Origin: Candidatus Fluviicola riflensis
Lineage (GTDB): Bacteria; Bacteroidota; Bacteroidia; Flavobacteriales_D; Crocinitomicaceae
DNA: 64,000 nucleotides
Direction of reading: 5' to 3'
NCBI GenBank assembly: GCA_002243285.1
Contig: CP022585.1
Location: forward strand, 4,487,444-4,551,443
Positions 1 to 8,183 of the stretch are shown in pieces. The number at the start of each line of letters is the position of its first letter. Position 1 is the stretch's first letter. The notes below the pieces were generated by a model, which saw only the letters and a program-made list of their open reading frames with translations, ran no database searches and was not told the DNA's origin. Position numbers and translations under genes: made by a program.

Positions 1-52
1 AAATCAATTAGATGCCTTACAGCAAGAAATCATTCTTCTTAAAAGCAGGTAA
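1..52 (+). CDS. C-terminal end of an upstream gene (partial)
   Basis: The first 52 bases read in one frame as NQLDALQQEIILLKSR followed by TAA at 50-52. The spacing of leucines and isoleucines is coiled-coil-like. This would be the last 16 residues of a protein that begins outside the window. Such tails are common at the ends of tail-fibre/endosialidase-chaperone-type proteins, but this stretch is too short to name. The stop is followed directly by a convincing promoter for the next gene, which supports it being a true gene end. Confidence 0.5.
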   Translation, partial: NQLDALQQEIILLKSR

Positions 53-84
53 TTTGTGCACAATCAAATTGTGATGAAAATACG

Positions 85-115
85 TTGTGTTTTCATAATG
101 AATTAGTTAGATTTG
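85..115 (+). promoter_or_regulatory. Bacteroidota-type promoter for the LamG/T9SS gene
   Basis: TTG at 85-87, a 20-nt spacer, and TAGATTTG at 108-115 match the Bacteroidota sigma-A consensus (TTG at -33, TAnnTTTG at -7). The start codon lies at 140, which gives a 5' leader of about 18 nt. Confidence 0.65.
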
Positions 116-139
116 CGACATATTTTAAAAACGCAATAA

Positions 140-2074
140 ATGCTACGCACAAATTACTACTTCTTAGCAGCGCTATCAGTGCTGTTTTGCACCAACCTTT
201 GGTCACAGGGGATTCCAAATCCGGAAATTTTATACTACAAATTTGATGAGGTCGGTACAACAGTTACCAACTACGCAACCAATCCTCCTGCAGGAACAGC
301 TACAGCAACACTGCTGGGTGGTGTTACCCAAGGTTCAACAGGCCAGTGTAACGGAGCGATCATCGGATCAGGAACTGCTTCTTCAACCGATTATATGAAC
401 ACCAATTGGGCACCCAGCCTGAACTCGGCAACTCCATGGACCCTTTCTTTTTGGACCTCCGACATTGGCGCTTCTTCTACATTGTTCTACATTTTTGGTG
501 ACGCCAACTCCAATTCTTTCCGATGCTTTACCAATGGTGTAGCAGGAGCCAGCAACTGGATTTTAAGATGTACCGGCATGACAGATGTATATATCAACGG
601 TGCTGCTATCGTTGCTCCTACCATGACAACGTTCACGTTTGATCCTACCACCATGAATATCAAAGGCTATGTGAATGGTGTACTCGTAACTACCGTTGCT
701 CAAACGAATGTTCCCATTTCAGGTGTGGGCCCACTCAAAGTATGTGGATATGGTACCAATGTAGGTTTGCCTTCCGGTGGTAAGATGGATGAGTTCCGTT
801 TATACGACCGTGTTATTTCCGATGCTGATATCATGCAGTTGTATACGCGAAGCACAATCGATACAGTAAATGTTCTTTCTTGTGGAGATTACACAAGCCC
901 GAGTGGAAACTATACCTGGACAACCAACGGAACTTATTCGGATACCATTCCAAATTCATATTGCGGTGACAGCTTATTGACGATCAACTTAACAATCGCT
1001 CAGCCTAGTTTTGATACGATGGATGTTACTACATGCGATTCTTTCGACAGTCCGAGCGGTTTGTATAACTGGACAACTTCAGGAATGTATTACGACACGA
1101 TTCCAAATGCAGCAGGCTGTGATAGTTTGCTTACCATTAACCTGACAATCAATAATTCTACTTACGATACAATGGATGTGACGGCTTGTGAAAGCTACGA
1201 CAGCCCAAGCGGTTTGTATAACTGGACCACTTCAGGAATGTATTACGATACCATCCCGAATATGATCGGTTGTGATAGTTTGCTCACAATTAACTTAACA
1301 GTCAATTACATGACATCAGATAGTATCGTGCTTACGGAGTGTGATTCCCTGGTAAGCCCAAGCGGCAATTATACCTGGACAACTTCCGGAATCTATTATG
1401 ACACAATTCCAAATGCTGCGGGTTGCGATAGTTTGATGACATTCAATTTAACGATCCTGGAAAGTACCGTTTCAACAATTACTCCTGCATCATGCGGCAC
1501 GTATACAGCGCCTGACGGTACAGATTATAATGCCAGCGGAACATACATGGCTATTATTCCAAATGGAGCAGGTTGCGACAGTATAATCACGATTAACCTG
1601 ACTTACTGGAATATTGATACCAACGTGACGGTTTCAGGTGCAACACTTACATCTGCAAATGCCGGAGCTACAAGTTACCAATGGGTTGATTGTGCAACGC
1701 AAACACCGATCGCCGGAGAAACAAACGCATCGTTTACAGCTACGGCAAATGGTGATTACGCGGTAATGATTGATAATGGTCCTTGCTCGTATATGTCTGA
1801 ATGTACTACGATCAGTAATATTGGTATTGAAGAAAACGGCGTAGTGCTGGTAACTGCTTATCCGAATCCGGTTTCAACCAAGCTGACGGTTGTAAATGCT
1901 GATGCAAAAGCATTGACATTGCGTTTATTGGATTATGCAGGAAAAGAAATTTCTTCGCGGGTTTCTTCGGAAGAAGAAATTACAATTGATATGAAAAACC
2001 TGGCAACGGGAATGTACATTTTGAAAGTGTCGAACAATGGTTCGGAGCAAACGATCAAAGTGATTCGCGACTGA
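140..2074 (+). CDS. Secreted LamG-like repeat protein with T9SS sorting domain
   Basis: A 644-residue secreted or surface protein. Residues 1-22 form a signal peptide ending near LWSQ. Residues of about 25-235 resemble a concanavalin/LamG jelly-roll fold, with motifs such as WTLSFWTSD and KMDEFRLYDR. About five copies of a 45-residue module follow, carrying CDSY-SPSG-YNWTTSG-YYDTIPN-GCDSLLTINLT, typical of Bacteroidota adhesin-like proteins. The last 75 residues are a Por-type type A sorting domain (AYPNPVS... to GMYILKVSNNG...TIKVIRD), which directs export by type IX secretion and cell-surface attachment. Function is inferred as adhesion or glycan binding; no catalytic motif is visible. It is monocistronic, with its own promoter and a terminator behind it. 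Confidence 0.85.
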   Translation: MLRTNYYFLAALSVLFCTNLWSQGIPNPEILYYKFDEVGTTVTNYATNPPAGTATATLLGGVTQGSTGQCNGAIIGSGTASSTDYMNTNWAPSLNSATPWTLSFWTSDIGASSTLFYIFGDANSNSFRCFTNGVAGASNWILRCTGMTDVYINGAAIVAPTMTTFTFDPTTMNIKGYVNGVLVTTVAQTNVPISGVGPLKVCGYGTNVGLPSGGKMDEFRLYDRVISDADIMQLYTRSTIDTVNVLSCGDYTSPSGNYTWTTNGTYSDTIPNSYCGDSLLTINLTIAQPSFDTMDVTTCDSFDSPSGLYNWTTSGMYYDTIPNAAGCDSLLTINLTINNSTYDTMDVTACESYDSPSGLYNWTTSGMYYDTIPNMIGCDSLLTINLTVNYMTSDSIVLTECDSLVSPSGNYTWTTSGIYYDTIPNAAGCDSLMTFNLTILESTVSTITPASCGTYTAPDGTDYNASGTYMAIIPNGAGCDSIITINLTYWNIDTNVTVSGATLTSANAGATSYQWVDCATQTPIAGETNASFTATANGDYAVMIDNGPCSYMSECTTISNIGIEENGVVLVTAYPNPVSTKLTVVNADAKALTLRLLDYAGKEISSRVSSEEEITIDMKNLATGMYILKVSNNGSEQTIKVIRD

Positions 2075-2093
2075 TTTTAGAATCGAACGAACG

Positions 2094-2120
2094 AAAGGCC
2101 ATCGGATTCGGTGGCCTTTT
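2094..2120. terminator. Bidirectional hairpin terminator between convergent genes
   Basis: AAAGGCCA and TGGCCTTT form a GC-rich stem followed by a T-run on the plus strand and preceded by A residues. It lies 20 nt after the T9SS gene stop and just before the stop of the convergent ArsC-like gene. Confidence 0.75.
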
Positions 2121-2125
2121 CTGTT

Positions 2126-2482
2126 TTATAGTTTACTGAAAAAACCGACCGCGCTTTCCACGTCTTTTTTCGCATTTCCAATCCACACATTTTCATCATA
2201 GATAATAAACGGGCGCTTTAAAAACGTGTATTCTTCGAGCATGTATTTGCGGTAATCCGCTTCGGTGAGGTTCATTTCATGCAACCCCATTCCACGATAT
2301 TTCAATGCCCGTTTCGAAAACAAGGCTTCATAAGAACCCACTTTATTTTTGATCCAATCCAAAGTATCGTCGTCGATGTTGCTTTGTTTGATATCGATCA
2401 GTTCCACATTTTTTGGCGGATTTACTTTTCGAAGAATTTCCTGACACGTCGTGCAATTGCTCAAATGATAAATTCGTTTCAT
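2126..2482 (-). CDS. ArsC/Spx-family thioredoxin-fold reductase-like protein
   Basis: A 118-residue protein of the arsenate reductase (ArsC)/YffB/Spx family. The N-terminal CTTC motif (Cys10, Cys13) lies in the loop after the first strand. The conserved family features TLDWIK, ALFSKR, YRKYMLEEYTFLKRPFIIYDE and a final GNAKKDVE follow. The Arg in LKRP corresponds to the conserved basic residue after the cis-Pro region. In Bacteroidota these short proteins are usually called ArsC-like; a real arsenate reductase role is not shown. Its start overlaps the stop of the upstream DUF2079 gene by 4 bp, so the two are translationally coupled in one operon. Confidence 0.8.
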   Translation of the reverse strand: MKRIYHLSNCTTCQEILRKVNPPKNVELIDIKQSNIDDDTLDWIKNKVGSYEALFSKRALKYRGMGLHEMNLTEADYRKYMLEEYTFLKRPFIIYDENVWIGNAKKDVESAVGFFSKL

Positions 2483-3948
2483 GGTTGTTGTTTTTTCAGC
2501 AAGATAAATGTTTTGTTTTTAGTGACAATTTTCCAGGTGGAACTGTTCAACAAGCTGTCTTTTTTGTGCGTAAATTCTTCTGCGGTTAACGGATACGGAT
2601 TTTCAACCGGGGACAATAAGATGTATTCGGCATTTCGGATAATCGGAAACTGGTACACCGATTCGCGCACCGCCAAATGAGGAACAAACGCCGATTGGGC
2701 ACTTACGATGGCGTTTTCAGGAATCTGATTGAGAATCGTGTAAGCCTCGTCAACAGGAAATTCGCGGCTGTAATGTGCTTCCTTGTAAATCCGGATGCGG
2801 GCTTTTTCAGCATAAGCAATCGTATTGTCCATTACCCGAATGGCGCAGGCAAGTGAGCAAATAACCGCTGTAAAAGAAGCGATTCGTTTCCAGTGCATAT
2901 TCTGAAATTTGGAAATTGCTTCAAAAGTCCCGATGGTCAGTAAAGGCGCCAGTTCAATGGCGTAATGCTGATTGATTCCCCACATGGCTGTATTGTCGTG
3001 GAACAACTTTTGAGCAAAAACGGGAATCAGCATCAACAGGTAAATTGGTTTCCGGATGAGGCAAAAGATGCCACAAACCACGGTAACGATCCAAAATTCG
3101 GCTTTCACGCCATTGTTTTCGGGAAAAGGAGTGTGGTTGATAAACAACAATTTACAACTGTCTATCGGATGAGAAAGCAACTGGATCAATGCTTCTCCGG
3201 CGCCGGTTCCCAGTACCGAATAATGGAAATGGGGATAGGTTCCCGAATTGGAAAGCGCAGGCATTACAACACCGGTAATCAGCACAAAATAGAGCATCGA
3301 AAAACCGGAAATTCCGAGCGCCAGGTATCGCAATTGTTTGTCGCGGAAATAAGTGTAACACATTCCGAAACCGATGAAAATGACCCACAGCGACATGTTT
3401 TCCTTGGCAATCAGGATCAGGATGGTTAATACGACAATACTTCTGAATTTCCGTTTCGCGAAGGCTAGTAACAACCAAGGAACCAACATCGTTGCGACAA
3501 CATTGCTGTGGTAATCAAACGAAAAAGCAGCGAAAATTCCGAAGAATAACAGGAAATAAATCAGCGCAAAACGCTTGAGGTTGGTATTCGGAAAACGGTA
3601 ATCGAAATAACGGTAAATGCCGGTTGCCCCGATCAATACTGCAACCAACTGAACAACCAGCAACGTGTAGGTCCCGAACAGGTAAACCAACGGCGAAAAG
3701 ATGGGTAAATACAAATCAAAATGATCAGCCAGTAAGTTTTCGGGGACAGTTTTGAAGGTTGAACTGTCGTTGAAACTGAAATGTGCGTAATCGTGCAGTG
3801 CGTTTGTATAAGCGCCTAAATCCAGCGTATACGTACGGAAGCAGTAGTGATTGACAAACGAAATGAGTGCATAAACAAGAGCTGCAATTGCCAGTGACGA
3901 CCATAAAAACGGTTCGCTGCGAAAGCGGGAAATGAGCCTCTGGATCAC
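2479..3948 (-). CDS. DUF2079 multi-pass membrane protein
   Basis: A 489-residue integral membrane protein with about ten hydrophobic helices from residue 15 to 375. It matches the DUF2079 architecture: an N-terminal NHYCFRTYTLDLGAY segment followed by LADHFDLYLPIFSPL, the signature of this family. The C-terminal 110 residues are soluble (IPENAIVSAQSAFVPHLA), as in DUF2079 members, which are distantly related to GT-C glycosyltransferases. The activity is unknown. The start is GTG at 3946-3948, just after the stop of the upstream outer-membrane protein gene. It overlaps the ArsC-like gene by 4 bp, so these three genes form one minus-strand transcript. Confidence 0.8.
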   Translation of the reverse strand: MIQRLISRFRSEPFLWSSLAIAALVYALISFVNHYCFRTYTLDLGAYTNALHDYAHFSFNDSSTFKTVPENLLADHFDLYLPIFSPLVYLFGTYTLLVVQLVAVLIGATGIYRYFDYRFPNTNLKRFALIYFLLFFGIFAAFSFDYHSNVVATMLVPWLLLAFAKRKFRSIVVLTILILIAKENMSLWVIFIGFGMCYTYFRDKQLRYLALGISGFSMLYFVLITGVVMPALSNSGTYPHFHYSVLGTGAGEALIQLLSHPIDSCKLLFINHTPFPENNGVKAEFWIVTVVCGIFCLIRKPIYLLMLIPVFAQKLFHDNTAMWGINQHYAIELAPLLTIGTFEAISKFQNMHWKRIASFTAVICSLACAIRVMDNTIAYAEKARIRIYKEAHYSREFPVDEAYTILNQIPENAIVSAQSAFVPHLAVRESVYQFPIIRNAEYILLSPVENPYPLTAEEFTHKKDSLLNSSTWKIVTKNKTFILLKKQQP

Positions 3949-3951
3949 CGA

Positions 3952-4869
3952 TTATCGGTTCTGCATATATTCTTCGTTACGCTTGCGGTCTTCAGGCGTA
4001 CCGGTGTTGCAACCATTTGATTTTTTGGTGAAATGATGAATCCACTTTACCTGCAAATGTACGGGCCAGTAATTGCTCGAAAACCATTGAACGGTCGGTT
4101 TCAAACGATTGGCTTCATATACTCCGATTGCAGGAAGGTAAAAACCAAACACTAAATAATCACCACGCCGTACGCGGTATTGAAATCCGAGATGTCCGTG
4201 GATTTGGGCCATGAAGTTTTTCTGGAATTTCTGTTCGGCAAACACCGGTTCCGAATATTCCTGCGAACCTGGGAGAATCATGTAATTGAAGTTCACCCCC
4301 AAACCGGTTTCCAGGTGCCATTTATCACTCAATAATGTGAAACGGTCAGCTGTAAATCGCCCGTAAAGATATCCGTTGTAGAATTTCCCTTTGCCTTCAG
4401 CTGTATTGATCACATTACCTGTAAGATCCAGGTAATTGGTTGTCGTTTTTTCGGTTCCGCCGATGTAATCAAAGCCCAGACCCCAATCTACACGGTGAAT
4501 AAGATTGGCACCAATCCATTTGATTTCGCCTTTCTCGCCCCGCATTTTGTAAATCGCGCCCAACACACGTGATTTTTTGAAACGGTAATGCGCCATTCCA
4601 ATATCGATAAAGCCGCCCACTCTTCCCGCTGGATCAATGGTGTAATCGATCGGGCGATTGAGATCGTCAACGCCGTCAACCGTTTCGTTTTTGAGACGGC
4701 TCAGCGTATAATTCGGCCCGAATGAGATCTGTAACGCATTTTTGGAAATATCACGGTAGTCTTCAGCCCCGCCGAAAAAATCACTTCTGCGTTTTTTAGG
4801 TTTGTACTGCGCCATTGCACTATCTGCAATCACTACCGAAAGTAATACTCCAAGAAATAGTCGATTCAT
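3952..4869 (-). CDS. Outer-membrane beta-barrel-like protein, unknown function
   Basis: A 305-residue protein with an N-terminal signal peptide (MNRLFLGVLLSVVIADSAMAQ). Many alternating aromatic/polar strands follow (for example FNGYLYGRF and LVFGFYLPAIGVYEANR), consistent with an outer-membrane beta barrel of the PorT-like or conserved hypothetical class. I recognise no specific family. It is the first gene of a minus-strand operon with the DUF2079 and ArsC-like genes. The tail (GTPEDRKRNEEYMQNR) is charged and probably periplasmic. Confidence 0.7.
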   Translation of the reverse strand: MNRLFLGVLLSVVIADSAMAQYKPKKRRSDFFGGAEDYRDISKNALQISFGPNYTLSRLKNETVDGVDDLNRPIDYTIDPAGRVGGFIDIGMAHYRFKKSRVLGAIYKMRGEKGEIKWIGANLIHRVDWGLGFDYIGGTEKTTTNYLDLTGNVINTAEGKGKFYNGYLYGRFTADRFTLLSDKWHLETGLGVNFNYMILPGSQEYSEPVFAEQKFQKNFMAQIHGHLGFQYRVRRGDYLVFGFYLPAIGVYEANRLKPTVQWFSSNYWPVHLQVKWIHHFTKKSNGCNTGTPEDRKRNEEYMQNR

Positions 4870-4908
4870 AACGAGCGTTTTTGTAAATATCCGAATACTG
4901 ACGTTTGG

Positions 4909-6246
4909 TTACAATACCAATGCCAACATTTTTTCCATAACAAACGGTTCATTCCAGTTTTCGTGAATGTTTTCCAGTTGCATTACCTGATCCATGATCG
5001 TTTGCTGGTACTGTCCATTTTTCAGCGCATCGCTGTAGCGAATGTGGCTAAAGGTGACTTGTGAGTACAACGGCATCCATTTTTCGGGATAGAGATTCGA
5101 GAATTTCGCTTCGATTTTTTTACGCAATAAGAAATCCGGATCGGCCGTCAAATCACGCATTTCAACGTAATTAAAAAGTGCCAAATCCAAAATCGCATTT
5201 CCATCGGGAACGCGTTGTTCCGAAAAACGATCCAGTAAGCCGTCCCAATTGCCGTTGGCTTCTTTGTACATTTCGTCGAAAACGGTGCAATCTTCAAACC
5301 CGCAATTCATTCCCTGGCCGTAGAAAGGTACAATGGCATGAGCGGCGTCACCCAGCAACAATACTTTATCCTGGTAGTTCCACGGTGTGCAGCGAACCAT
5401 AATCAGCGACGAAGTCGGATTGTCAAAATAATCGTCTAATAAAGTAGGCATCATCGAAACTGCATCAGGGAATGTTTTTTCGAAGAAAGCAGCAACCTGT
5501 TCACGTGTTGTCAAACTTTCAAACGACGTTTCGCCTTTCATCGGGAAAAAGAGTGTGCAGGTAAAACTGCCGTCGAGATTGGCCAATGCGATCATCATAA
5601 ATTCACCGCGCGGCCAGATGTGCAGGCAGTTTTTATCGAGTTTGTGCGAACCGTCTTCGTTGGCAGGAATCACCAATTCCTTGTAACCGTGATCGAGGTA
5701 TTTCTGCGAATAATCAAACAAGGTTGATTTCTGCATGCGCATACGCACCGCTGAAAAAGCGCCATCCGTAGCAAAAATGCGGTCGAAAGAATGTTTTTCG
5801 GTCGATTTTTCTTTGGTATTATTGAAGGTCAGTGTATTGGAGGCGAGTTCCAGGTCCTGGCATTTCCGGTCGAAAAAGTACTTGATATTCGGATAATCAT
5901 CCGCAAGGTTCATGAGTTTTTGGTTCAATCCACCACGTGAAACGGAGTAGATGGCCTGACCTTCCTTTCCGTAAGGCTGGTAGGATAACGATCCGTCCAG
6001 CGCATGCATACAACGACTGTGCATCGGGATGGAAATCGCGCGGATATCTTCCGCAATTCCGGCCAGTTCCAAGGCTTTCCAACCGCGATCAGACAACGCA
6101 AGGTTGATCGATTTTCCGCTGATTAATTTGGCTTTTCGTAAATCTTCCCGACGCTCAAATACCGAGACATTGTATCCTTTCTGCGCCATAAGGATCGCCT
6201 GTAGGCTACCTACCAATCCTGCTCCGACTACTGCAACGTTTTTCAT
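4909..6246 (-). CDS. kmo: Kynurenine 3-monooxygenase
   Basis: A 445-residue FAD-dependent aromatic hydroxylase that converts L-kynurenine to 3-hydroxykynurenine using NADPH and O2. The N-terminal GAGLVG (residues 8-13) is the ADP-binding Rossmann motif, followed by ERRxD. The segment LLGDAAHAIVPFYGQGMNCGFED near residue 315 is the flavin-binding GD motif specific to this family. The C-terminal hydrophobic/aromatic segment is present, and the length is normal. Kynureninase lies 560 bp upstream on the same strand, so this is a kynurenine branch of tryptophan catabolism or de novo NAD synthesis. Tryptophan dioxygenase, kynurenine formamidase and 3-hydroxyanthranilate dioxygenase are not in the window. 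Confidence 0.95.
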   Translation of the reverse strand: MKNVAVVGAGLVGSLQAILMAQKGYNVSVFERREDLRKAKLISGKSINLALSDRGWKALELAGIAEDIRAISIPMHSRCMHALDGSLSYQPYGKEGQAIYSVSRGGLNQKLMNLADDYPNIKYFFDRKCQDLELASNTLTFNNTKEKSTEKHSFDRIFATDGAFSAVRMRMQKSTLFDYSQKYLDHGYKELVIPANEDGSHKLDKNCLHIWPRGEFMMIALANLDGSFTCTLFFPMKGETSFESLTTREQVAAFFEKTFPDAVSMMPTLLDDYFDNPTSSLIMVRCTPWNYQDKVLLLGDAAHAIVPFYGQGMNCGFEDCTVFDEMYKEANGNWDGLLDRFSEQRVPDGNAILDLALFNYVEMRDLTADPDFLLRKKIEAKFSNLYPEKWMPLYSQVTFSHIRYSDALKNGQYQQTIMDQVMQLENIHENWNEPFVMEKMLALVL

Positions 6247-6301
6247 GTTTATATTTCTAATTACTTCAATGCTAAACTAAATGGTCAACCTTTCCTTGTG
6301 T

Positions 6302-6746
6302 CTTTGTGTCCTCGTGGTTAGCTAATCTTGAAGAACACCGTTAATTACTCTTTTGAATCCATTCTTTATTAGAGGAGCATTAAAGTTGATCAATAACCCT
6401 AATTTACAATTTGTCAACTTGAGATAAGTTATTACTTGTGCTGTGTGAAGATTGTTCAAACATTCAACGGCCTTTAGTTCAATAACGACTTTATTATCAA
6501 TTAAAAAATCAAGCCTGTATCCAACTTCCAGTTCCAAATCATCATAAATGAGAGGTAATTTTTTTTGTCTTTCAACCAAAATATCATACTGCTCTAATTC
6601 ATAGTTTAGACAAGCTTCATAAGCAGATTCCAATAATCCGGGACCCAATTTCTTATGTATACACATACATGCTTTAAATACTATTTCTGCTATTTCGTTT
6701 TCTGTCGCCACAACTATTTCATTTTTAACCACACGAGGACACAAAG
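6302..6746. repeat. Inverted repeat flanking the GxxExxY gene
   Basis: CTTTGTGTCCTCGTGGTTA at 6302-6320 is repeated inverted at 6726-6746, where the copy differs only by two extra bases in the GTGG region. The arms enclose the GxxExxY gene, the right arm overlapping its 5' end. The pair looks like the ends of a small mobile islet, or a very long stem-loop. Confidence 0.6.
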
Positions 6747-6756
6747 AATTGGACAA
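6322..6756 (-). CDS. GxxExxY protein
   Basis: A small protein of the GxxExxY family (PD-(D/E)XK-like fold). It carries CIHKKLGPGLLESAYEACL, which includes the eponymous G-L-L-E-S-A-Y, then VERQKKLPLIYDD, YRLDFLIDNKVVIELKAVE and LLINFNAPLIKNGFKRVI. The D...E-x-K arrangement (RLDFLID...VIELKA) matches a nuclease core. Function is unknown; the family is typical of scattered intergenic islets. The start is uncertain: the listed one is TTG at 6756, and no in-frame ATG precedes the conserved core. A GTG at about 6732 or 6711 is equally possible, since the right arm of the flanking inverted repeat runs through this 5' end. Confidence 0.85.
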   Translation of the reverse strand: MSNSLCPRVVKNEIVVATENEIAEIVFKACMCIHKKLGPGLLESAYEACLNYELEQYDILVERQKKLPLIYDDLELEVGYRLDFLIDNKVVIELKAVECLNNLHTAQVITYLKLTNCKLGLLINFNAPLIKNGFKRVINGVLQD

Positions 6757-6808
6757 TAATTATTGATACAACTAATTTGCTCAGATCCTGCAACGCGCTG
6801 TTTGAATT

Positions 6809-8092
6809 TCATCCCAAAATCGCTTCTTCCATAAATTTCCCGAGGTAATACACATCCTCAAAGGAATTGTACAACGGCACGGGAGCCACACGAATCACGT
6901 TCGGTTCGCGCCAGTCGGCCACTACACCATTTGCGCTCAATGCATCAAACAAGGCTTTTCCTTTTCCGTGAACGAGGATGGATAACTGTGCCCCTCTTCT
7001 ATGTTTTTCACGCGGTGTAATGATTTCAAAACGACATTGGTCCTGGTATTTTGCTGTTAATTCATCCAGGATAAACTCCAGGTAACCGGTAAGCAGGACG
7101 GTCTTTTCATTCAAACGTTCCATTCCCACTTCGTCGTAAATTTCCAGCGAAGCCCAATGAACGGCCATGCTGATTACTGGAGCGTTGCTCAACTGCCAGC
7201 CTTCAGCGCCTTCCATCGGTTTAAAACCTGGTTCCATCTGAAAACGTGTTGATTTATCGTAACCCCACCAACCGGCAAAACGTGGCAGATCAGGCCTGTT
7301 GGCAAAACGTTCGTGAACATACATTCCGGAAACACCGCCCGGCCCCGAGTTCAGGTATTTATATGAACACCACGCCGCAAAATCAACGTCCCATTCGTGC
7401 AATTTCAAGTGAATATTTCCAGCGGCATGCGCTAAGTCGAACCCAACAATGGCTCCAACAGCGTGGCCTGCTTTGGTAATGGCAGGCATATCCATCAATT
7501 GTCCAGTATAATAATTCACACCGCCAATCATGACCAATGCGAGTGTATCGTCCAATTCGGCAATTTTTGCCAGCACATCTTCTTCGCGCAATAAGTGTTC
7601 ACCATCACGCGGAGCGAGTGCTATCAAATCCACATCCGGATTCAAACCGTGAAAACGCACCTGCGATTCCAACGCGTATAAATCACTCGGAAATGCTTTT
7701 GCTTCGCAGAGGATTTTGGTGCGCGTTCCCGTAGGACGGTAAAACGACACCATCAATAAGTGTAAATTCGTTGTTAATGAATGCGTTACCACTACTTCTT
7801 TTGGTAAAGCTCCGACTACACGGGCCGCTTTTTCTGTCAGGAATTCATGGTACGAAAACCATGGATTTTTTCCGTGAAAATGGCCTTCAACGCCCCATTT
7901 TGCCCAATCGTCCATTTCCTGCTGCACATAGGTTTGTGCCGATTTTGGCTGCAATCCCAATGAGTTTCCTGTGAAATAGCGTACTGCTTTCTCATGGAAT
8001 GTTGGAATATAAAATCGATCACGGTATGACTTTAACGGGTCGGCAGCGTCTAGTGCCTGAGCGGCTGCGAGAGAATTCACAAATTCGGCCAT
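6809..8092 (-). CDS. kynU: Kynureninase
   Basis: A 427-residue PLP enzyme that cleaves 3-hydroxykynurenine (or kynurenine) to 3-hydroxyanthranilate (or anthranilate) and alanine. Hallmarks are YFTGNSLGLQPK near residue 40, GFDLAHAAGN near 218 (the Asp binds the PLP pyridine nitrogen) and WCSYKYLNSGPGG, where Lys245 forms the Schiff base. The length is standard. It is divergent from hemL and lies upstream of kmo on the same strand, with the GxxExxY islet between. A TAnnTTTG element on the minus strand (8155-8162) provides a plausible promoter. Confidence 0.95.
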   Translation of the reverse strand: MAEFVNSLAAAQALDAADPLKSYRDRFYIPTFHEKAVRYFTGNSLGLQPKSAQTYVQQEMDDWAKWGVEGHFHGKNPWFSYHEFLTEKAARVVGALPKEVVVTHSLTTNLHLLMVSFYRPTGTRTKILCEAKAFPSDLYALESQVRFHGLNPDVDLIALAPRDGEHLLREEDVLAKIAELDDTLALVMIGGVNYYTGQLMDMPAITKAGHAVGAIVGFDLAHAAGNIHLKLHEWDVDFAAWCSYKYLNSGPGGVSGMYVHERFANRPDLPRFAGWWGYDKSTRFQMEPGFKPMEGAEGWQLSNAPVISMAVHWASLEIYDEVGMERLNEKTVLLTGYLEFILDELTAKYQDQCRFEIITPREKHRRGAQLSILVHGKGKALFDALSANGVVADWREPNVIRVAPVPLYNSFEDVYYLGKFMEEAILG

Positions 8093-8113
8093 GTTTAAAC
8101 CTTATTTCTGCTA

Positions 8114-8162
8114 ATTTTGTTTAATAATTGCGACGGTTGTTTAAAAACCGTTCTCAAAGATA
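8114..8162. promoter_or_regulatory. Divergent promoter region of kynU and hemL
   Basis: TAATTTTG at 8114-8121 (plus strand) matches TAnnTTTG and would serve hemL. CAAAGATA at 8155-8162 is TATCTTTG on the minus strand and would serve kynU. Between them lies a short dyad, ACGGTT-gttta-AAAACCGT (about 8133-8151). The -33 partners are not clear for either. Confidence 0.5.
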
Positions 8163-8183
8163 CACATTTATAAGACAATCATC

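Noticed and set aside
2279..3478. Plus-strand and minus-strand ORFs inside the ArsC/DUF2079 region (for example 2279-2680 and 2965-3429)
   Set aside because: They overlap well-supported genes on the opposite strand or in other frames and show no domain, signal peptide or RBS.
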